From Spirochaetales bacterium (GTDB taxonomy: Bacteria > Spirochaetota > Spirochaetia > DTKZ01): a stretch of 5,164 nt of DNA. Each line of letters opens with the position of its first letter. Positions within the stretch are counted from its first letter, which is position 1. Below are positions 5,042 to 5,164 of the stretch, piece by piece. Location: contig JAISAF010000007.1 of assembly GCA_031266855.1 (NCBI GenBank), positions 1 to 5,164 on the forward strand. Reading direction: 5' to 3'. The notes under the pieces are model-generated. The model was not told the DNA's origin. It ran no database searches and saw only the letters and a program-made list of their open reading frames with translations. Both the position numbers and the translations under genes were made by a program.

Positions 5042-5164
5042 ATGAAAAACGAAATTATCAATATTGAAATGAACGCCGTATCATTAAATAATATAAAAAA
5101 TGAATTTAAAATATTGCTGAATATAGAAGACTATAATGATATAGACCTCATTAAAATCAAAACA
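5042..5164 (+). CDS. N-terminal fragment of an AT-rich gene, possibly barstar-like
   Basis: ATG 5042 opens 41 codons without a stop to the window edge, beginning MKNEIINIEMNAVSLNNIKN and ending in NIEDYNDIDLIKIKT. Composition is AT-rich like the gene at 4027. AGGT is 3 bases upstream, too close for a typical ribosome site; an ATG at 5069 has none. The pattern of a short beta strand (EIINIE), then a helix (LNNIKNEFKILL), then a Y-xxxx-L segment loosely follows the start of barstar, the ribonuclease inhibitor. Barstar's diagnostic YYGENLDALWD is absent. With only 41 residues the family is open; the presence of a gene is likely because the promoter and open frame agree. Confidence 0.6.
   Translation, partial: MKNEIINIEMNAVSLNNIKNEFKILLNIEDYNDIDLIKIKT

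Overview
The window joins a conserved housekeeping block (about 1-2300, minus strand) to an accessory block rich in small repeats (about 2300-5164) whose genes all read on the plus strand. The housekeeping genes are GC-rich (34 of 60 bases G or C in the line 961-1020). The accessory genes differ from it and from each other: the gene at 4027 is strongly AT-rich (18 of 60 G or C in 4021-4080), while the gene at 3148 is intermediate. The host is a bacterium. A Treponema-like spirochaete of moderate GC content is a reasonable guess from the general look of the exported double-PPIase and the repeat-rich spacers, but nothing in the window proves it.

Housekeeping block: a well-formed promoter (2270-2298) drives an exported two-domain peptidyl-prolyl isomerase (cyclophilin plus FKBP, 1273-2226). 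Five bases after it comes radA (1-1267, cut by the window edge), which encodes the RecA-like branch-migration ATPase RadA/Sms. The radA ribosome binding site overlaps the stop codon of the isomerase gene, so the two are probably one operon.

Accessory block: 2300-2900 has no convincing gene and is packed with perfect palindromes. They include a mobile-element-like repeat with 10-bp terminal inverted repeats (2553-2780) that has a second, shorter copy at 4743-4863. The longer copy carries about 107 extra bases made mainly of two strong palindromes. A probable decayed reading frame follows (2905-3206, one base out of frame at an A7 run, with a GC-rich palindrome embedded in it). Next are a zinc-ribbon protein (3148-3843), a 103-bp palindromic element with three copies of a 17-bp end sequence (3855-3957), an AT-rich leucine-rich-repeat protein (4027-4719), the second repeat copy, and the start of another AT-rich gene (5042 to the edge).

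The accessory genes are short, unrelated, in one orientation, of unlike composition, and separated by repeats, and two have recognisable promoter-like sequences. This layout resembles arrays of acquired immunity genes against interbacterial toxins. The leucine-rich-repeat protein and a faintly barstar-like N-terminus in the last gene fit that idea, but it is inference. No toxin, recombinase or integrase gene is visible here.
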